This document shows, piece after piece, positions 41,076 to 44,818 of a stretch of 44,818 nt of DNA. The notes below the pieces were generated by a model that saw only the letters and a list, made by a program, of their open reading frames with translations, made no database searches and was not told where the DNA came from. The position numbers were made by a program, and so were the translations under genes. Numbering within the stretch: position 1 is the stretch's first letter; each line of letters begins with the position of its first letter. The stretch comes from an uncultured Prevotellaceae bacterium (GTDB taxonomy: Bacteria > Bacteroidota > Bacteroidia > Bacteroidales > Muribaculaceae): positions 1-44,818 of the forward strand of contig CAMYUW010000018.1 of NCBI GenBank assembly GCA_947302275.1. Direction: 5' to 3'.

Positions 41076-42536
41076 ATGAATGCGATAGAGGTAAATAACG
41101 TGTCCAAGTCCTATGGGAAGGTCAAGGCGCTCGATGAAGTGTCGTTCTGCGTGGGTAAGGGTGAGGTCTTTGGTCTCATCGGGCCTGACGGCGCGGGCAA
41201 AACATCGATGTACCGCATCATGTGTACCTTGTTGCTTCCTGATTCGGGCACTGTGACGGTTGACGGCTTTGACAGCGTGCGGCAGATGACGGAAATCCGC
41301 CGTAGGGTGGGGTATATGCCCGGCAAGTTCTCGCTCTATGAGGACTTGACCGTTGAGGAAAATCTGCACTTCTTCGCAACGCTGTTTGGTACTACTGTTG
41401 AGGAGGGGTATGATAGCATTAAGGCGATTTACAGCCAGATAGAGCGCTTCAAGGACCGTCGCGCAGGTGCATTGTCGGGCGGCATGAAGCAGAAACTGGC
41501 GCTCTCATGTGCTCTGGTGCATCAACCCAGCGTGCTCTTTCTTGACGAACCCACGACAGGAGTTGACCCCGTGTCTCGCAAGGAATTTTGGGATATGTTG
41601 GGTGAACTCAAGGAACGTAAAATTACCATTGTGGCCTCGACACCGTATTTGGACGAGGTGCGCCGTTGCGAGCGTGTCGCTTTCCTCAATCAAGGCAAAA
41701 TACAAGGCATAGGCACTCCCGATGAGATTTTGACCCGGTTTGCTGATATCTTCAATCCTCCAGGCATTGAGCATGACCAGGGTAGTGAAACCAGAGATGA
41801 AAATGTCATTGAGGTGGAGCATCTGGTTAAAGCTTTCGGGTCGTTCCATGCCGTTGATGACATCAGTTTTACTGTAAAGCGCGGTGAGATTTTCGGCTTC
41901 CTGGGCGCTAACGGCGCAGGCAAGACTACCGCGATGCACATGCTCACGGGTCTGAACCAGCCCACGAGTGGTACTGGCCGCGTGGTGGGTTACGACATCC
42001 GCACCGAGCATGAGCAAATCAAGAAACACATTGGCTACATGAGTCAGCGGTTCTCGCTTTATGAGGACCTGACCGTTGCTGAGAATATCCGCCTATTCGC
42101 TGGCATTTACGGCATGGACGACAAGGAAATTGCCCGCAAGACCGATGAGATGCTCGCCCGCTTGCATTTTGCTGAACACAAAAACACTCTCGTGGCTTCC
42201 TTGCCCCTTGGCTGGAAGCAGAAGCTAGCCTTCTCGGTCAGCATTTTCCATGAACCTGGTATCGTGTTCCTCGATGAGCCAACAGGCGGTGTTGATCCCG
42301 CTACCAGACGTCAGTTTTGGGAACTGATTTATGAAGCGGCAGAGCGTGGCATCACCGTATTTGTCACGACCCATTACATGGACGAGGCCGAGTATTGCGA
42401 CCGCATTTCCATCATGGTGGATGGCAAAATCAAGGCAATGGGCACTCCCGCCGAATTGAAACAGAAGTATAACCAGCCGGATATGGACCACGTGTTCACT
42501 TATCTGGCACGACAAGCTACCCGCAGCAGCGATTAA
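41076..42536 (+). CDS. ABC transporter ATP-binding protein with two fused nucleotide-binding domains (YbhF type)
   Basis: Two complete ABC domains lie in one chain. Domain 1: Walker A GPDGAGKTS (36-44), signature LSGGMKQ (133-139), Walker B VLFLDEPTTGVDP. Domain 2: Walker A GANGAGKTT (277-285), degenerate signature LPLGWKQ (376-382), Walker B IVFLDEPTGGVDP and the switch His in TTHYMDEAEYC; in domain 1 that His is replaced (STPYLDEVRRC), so site 1 may hydrolyse ATP poorly. The 486-residue tandem form is that of YbhF. It powers the two permeases that follow 4 and 79 codons-scale distances downstream in the same unit (gaps of 4 and 12 bases). Confidence 0.94.
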   Translation: MNAIEVNNVSKSYGKVKALDEVSFCVGKGEVFGLIGPDGAGKTSMYRIMCTLLLPDSGTVTVDGFDSVRQMTEIRRRVGYMPGKFSLYEDLTVEENLHFFATLFGTTVEEGYDSIKAIYSQIERFKDRRAGALSGGMKQKLALSCALVHQPSVLFLDEPTTGVDPVSRKEFWDMLGELKERKITIVASTPYLDEVRRCERVAFLNQGKIQGIGTPDEILTRFADIFNPPGIEHDQGSETRDENVIEVEHLVKAFGSFHAVDDISFTVKRGEIFGFLGANGAGKTTAMHMLTGLNQPTSGTGRVVGYDIRTEHEQIKKHIGYMSQRFSLYEDLTVAENIRLFAGIYGMDDKEIARKTDEMLARLHFAEHKNTLVASLPLGWKQKLAFSVSIFHEPGIVFLDEPTGGVDPATRRQFWELIYEAAERGITVFVTTHYMDEAEYCDRISIMVDGKIKAMGTPAELKQKYNQPDMDHVFTYLARQATRSSD

Positions 42537-42540
42537 CGTC

Positions 42541-43599
42541 ATGAAACAGTTCGTCTCATTTGTCATCAAGGAAGCCAAGCACATCCTGCGCGACAAGCGC
42601 ACGATGCTGATTCTTTTTGGTATGCCGCTGGTGCTGATGCTGATCTTCGGTTTTGCCATTACCAATGATGTGAAGAACGTACGCACTGTGGTAGTAACCA
42701 GTTCAATGGATCACTTGACGCGGCAGGCCGTGGACCGCTTGGCTGCTTCAGAATATTTTACCATTACCCAGGTGGTCGCTACCCCGCGTGATGCAGAACG
42801 TATTATCAGAGAACAAAAGGCTGATATGGCTATCGTCTTCGGCCCCGACTTTGCCTCCAAGCGCAGTGGCGTTCAGTTTATCGTGGACGGTGCCGACCCC
42901 AATATGGCCCAACAGTGGACTAACTATGCTACAGGCGTGCTGCTGAATGCCGACCGGAGTGCGGTCAACACAAAGATGCTATACAATCCGCAAATGAAGT
43001 CGGCCTATAACTTTGTGCCCGCCATCATGGGTATGCTGTTGATGCTGGTATGCGCCATGATGACCTCCATCTCGATTGTGCGTGAGAAAGAAAAGGGTAC
43101 GATGGAAGTTCTGCTCGTATCTCCTGTCAAGCCGCTGATGATTATCGTTGCCAAGGCCATTCCCTATCTGGTGCTTGCCTTTGTCATCCTGATGATCATA
43201 TTGATGATGGCGCGGTATGTCCTGGGCGTGCCACTGGTGGGCTCACTTTTCTGGATTATTGTTATTTCGGTCCTCTACATCCTGTTGGCCCTCTCGCTGG
43301 GTCTGCTCATCAGCAATGTGGCCAAGACGCAGCTGGTAGCGCTCCTGCTCTCGGCAATGGTGCTGTTGGTGCCCATTGTCATGCTTAGTGGCATGATTTT
43401 CCCCGTTGAGTCGATGCCCGAGGTGCTGCAGTGGATTTCGGCGATTGTGCCTCCCCGCTATTATATTGAGGCCATGCGCAAGCTGATGATTATGGGTGTT
43501 GGTATCAATGAAGTGGCCCGTGAAGTTATGATTCTTGTGGGCATGTTGGCTTTCCTGATGACTCTGGCCCTTGTCAAGTTTAACAAACGACTCGAATAG
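42541..43599 (+). CDS. ABC-2 type permease (YbhS type)
   Basis: One N-terminal membrane helix (TMLILFGMPLVLMLIFGFAI, about 20-40) is followed by a periplasmic domain of about 120 residues (VVVTSSMDHLTRQAVDRLAA, VQFIVDGADPNMAQQWTNYA) and five membrane helices from about 160 (FVPAIMGMLLMLVCAMMTSI), with EKEKGTMEVLLVSPVKP, the conserved coupling region. This is the layout of ABC-2/YbhS permeases of drug exporters. It starts 4 bases after the ATPase gene and forms a heterodimer with the next gene's product. Confidence 0.94.
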   Translation: MKQFVSFVIKEAKHILRDKRTMLILFGMPLVLMLIFGFAITNDVKNVRTVVVTSSMDHLTRQAVDRLAASEYFTITQVVATPRDAERIIREQKADMAIVFGPDFASKRSGVQFIVDGADPNMAQQWTNYATGVLLNADRSAVNTKMLYNPQMKSAYNFVPAIMGMLLMLVCAMMTSISIVREKEKGTMEVLLVSPVKPLMIIVAKAIPYLVLAFVILMIILMMARYVLGVPLVGSLFWIIVISVLYILLALSLGLLISNVAKTQLVALLLSAMVLLVPIVMLSGMIFPVESMPEVLQWISAIVPPRYYIEAMRKLMIMGVGINEVAREVMILVGMLAFLMTLALVKFNKRLE

Positions 43600-43611
43600 C
43601 CCCTTATAGTC

Positions 43612-44697
43612 ATGACACTGAAATATCTCATACAAAAAGAGTTCACGCAGATAAGGCGCAATGCCTTTCTGCCCAAACTCATTGTGGTGTTCCCCATCAT
43701 GATCATGTGCGTCATGCCCTGGGTCATGAATCAGGAGGTGAAGAATATCAAGGTCGCTGTGGTGGACAATGACCGTTCGACCTTATCCCAGCAACTGGTG
43801 CACAGCATTGAAGCAAGCAACTACTTTATCTTCAAGGGACAAGAACCCACCTATCGGGATGCGCTACGGGAAATTGAGGAATCGCGTGCCGATATCGTGA
43901 TGGTCATTCCGCACGACTATAGCCGCGAGGTGACACTGGGCAACCAACCGCAGGTGCTTATTGCCGCTAATGCAGTCAACGGTACCAAGGGGGCAATGGG
44001 CGGAGCTTACCTGACACAGATTGTGACTGCCCGCGTCAACCCCGATGTGGCCGCGATGCAATCGCGAGTATCTACTCTGTTTCTGTATAATAAAAATCTG
44101 AATTTCAAACTGTTCATGATTCCAGCCCTGTTTGCCATCGTGATGATGCTGATGACGGGTTTCCTGCCTGCCCTCAATATCGTGGGCGAGAAGGAGGCGG
44201 GCACCATTGAGCAGATTAATGTCACACCCGTGAGCAAATGGTCATTTATTTTGGCCAAACTCATCCCGTACTGGATTATTGCTCTGTTCGTTATCACGGT
44301 TTGCCTGTTGCTTGCATGGGCAATCTATGGTATAACCAGTGTGGGCCCGCTTGCGTTGGTTTATCTGCTAGTGATGCTGTTGGCTTTGTTCTGGAGTTCA
44401 TTTGGTCTGATGATCAGCAATTATAGTGACACGATGCAGCAAGCCATCTTTGTGATGTGGTTTTTTGTGGTGATGATGCTGCTTCTCTCGGGCCTGTTCA
44501 CCCCCACACGTTCGATGCCCTCGTGGGCATACGCAACAACCTATGTCAACCCGATGTCTTATTTTATCGATGCAGTGCGTACCGTGTTCATTCGTGGTGG
44601 CGGTATTACTAGCATTTGGCACCAGTTACTCGCCTTGCTTGGCATTGGTTCAGTCATGGCCACTTGGGCGGTCCTCAGTTATAAGAAAAACTCTTGA
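43612..44697 (+). CDS. ABC-2 type permease (YbhR type)
   Basis: The same plan as the previous permease: N-terminal helix (PKLIVVFPIMIMCVMPWVMN), periplasmic domain (VAVVDNDRSTLSQQLVHSIE, VMVIPHDYSREVTLGNQPQV), five helices from about 175, and the coupling segment EKEAGTIEQINVTPVSKW. It closes the operon TolC-HlyD-ATPase-permease-permease and lies 12 bases after its partner. The substrate is unknown; YbhGFSR-type systems export cationic drugs or sodium/lithium in enterobacteria. Confidence 0.94.
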   Translation: MTLKYLIQKEFTQIRRNAFLPKLIVVFPIMIMCVMPWVMNQEVKNIKVAVVDNDRSTLSQQLVHSIEASNYFIFKGQEPTYRDALREIEESRADIVMVIPHDYSREVTLGNQPQVLIAANAVNGTKGAMGGAYLTQIVTARVNPDVAAMQSRVSTLFLYNKNLNFKLFMIPALFAIVMMLMTGFLPALNIVGEKEAGTIEQINVTPVSKWSFILAKLIPYWIIALFVITVCLLLAWAIYGITSVGPLALVYLLVMLLALFWSSFGLMISNYSDTMQQAIFVMWFFVVMMLLLSGLFTPTRSMPSWAYATTYVNPMSYFIDAVRTVFIRGGGITSIWHQLLALLGIGSVMATWAVLSYKKNS

Positions 44698-44704
44698 TGA
44701 AAAT

Positions 44705-44788
44705 GTGTGACGTGCCATGCGGTCACAATAAAAAACGTGGCAATGGGGCAGGCCCGTTGCCACGCTCCTGTTTTCGTCACACTTTTTT
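44705..44788 (+). terminator. Nested hairpins terminating the exporter operon
   Basis: A strong stem (CGTGGCAATGGG at 44736-44747 with 44753-44764, one G-T pair) is enclosed by a second pair of arms, GTGTGACG (44705-44712) and CGTCACAC (44775-44782), directly followed by TTTTTT. The left outer arm can also pair with GTCACA at 44722-44727, giving two alternative folds. Confidence 0.75.
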
Positions 44789-44818
44789 GAGCGATTTTTG
44801 ATGTTCTGAATTTCAGCA

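Overview
The window looks like a chromosomal stretch of a gut- or rumen-type Bacteroidales bacterium (Prevotella/Muribaculaceae-like; genus not resolvable by reading). Signs: promoters of the Bacteroidetes type (TTTG or TTG about 20 bases upstream of TAnnTTTG) in front of many genes, few Shine-Dalgarno sequences, an OMP_b-brl_3-type outer-membrane barrel, a Bacteroidetes-style alpha-2-macroglobulin, and an acpP-fabF-rnc cluster. Base composition is near 50% GC in most genes, but clearly AT-rich at about 0.8-4.05 kb.

Layout. 1-172: 5' end of an M13 metallopeptidase gene. 173-862: a gene-free patch of short dispersed repeats. 863-4052: two AT-rich genes on the minus strand (Schlafen/AlbA_2 protein and a UvrD-type helicase) placed directly behind dnaB (4091-5668); this is the most accessory-looking part and a candidate two-gene defence or DNA-processing module. 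The helicase stop codon is followed in frame by 45 sense codons encoding a zinc-ribbon-like tail. 5.9-10.9 kb: membrane protein, GH31 glycosidase, Fic protein, YbjQ protein, membrane protein. 11-14.9 kb: a beta-barrel outer-membrane protein with an unusual N-terminal domain, a lipoprotein and a membrane protein. 15-17.5 kb: acpP-fabF-rnc with a terminator-like hairpin between acpP and fabF. 17.9-23 kb: RNase Z, a YfhO-family membrane protein, a possible small RNA unit and a low-complexity secreted protein. 23.2-27.1 kb: queA-menA, a DUF805 protein and pfkA. 27.6-33.3 kb: a 1,876-residue alpha-2-macroglobulin-like protein. 33.9-36.4 kb: a membrane protein/winged-helix pair and an ECF sigma/anti-sigma-like/Spy-like operon. 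36.5-37.6 kb: an AAA ATPase with a repeated palindrome at its promoter. 37.7-44.7 kb: an AraC regulator divergent from a complete TolC/HlyD/ABC exporter of the YbhGFSR type.

Working together: the acyl-carrier/ketosynthase/RNase III genes form one transcription unit; the exporter genes encode a whole tripartite drug- or metabolite-efflux machine probably controlled by the divergent AraC protein; the sigma operon looks like a small envelope-stress circuit. Several upstream start candidates overlap or precede the -7 promoter box, so I moved those starts downstream (rnz, YfhO gene, DUF805 gene, AAA ATPase, TolC gene). All calls come from reading alone; no database search was possible.
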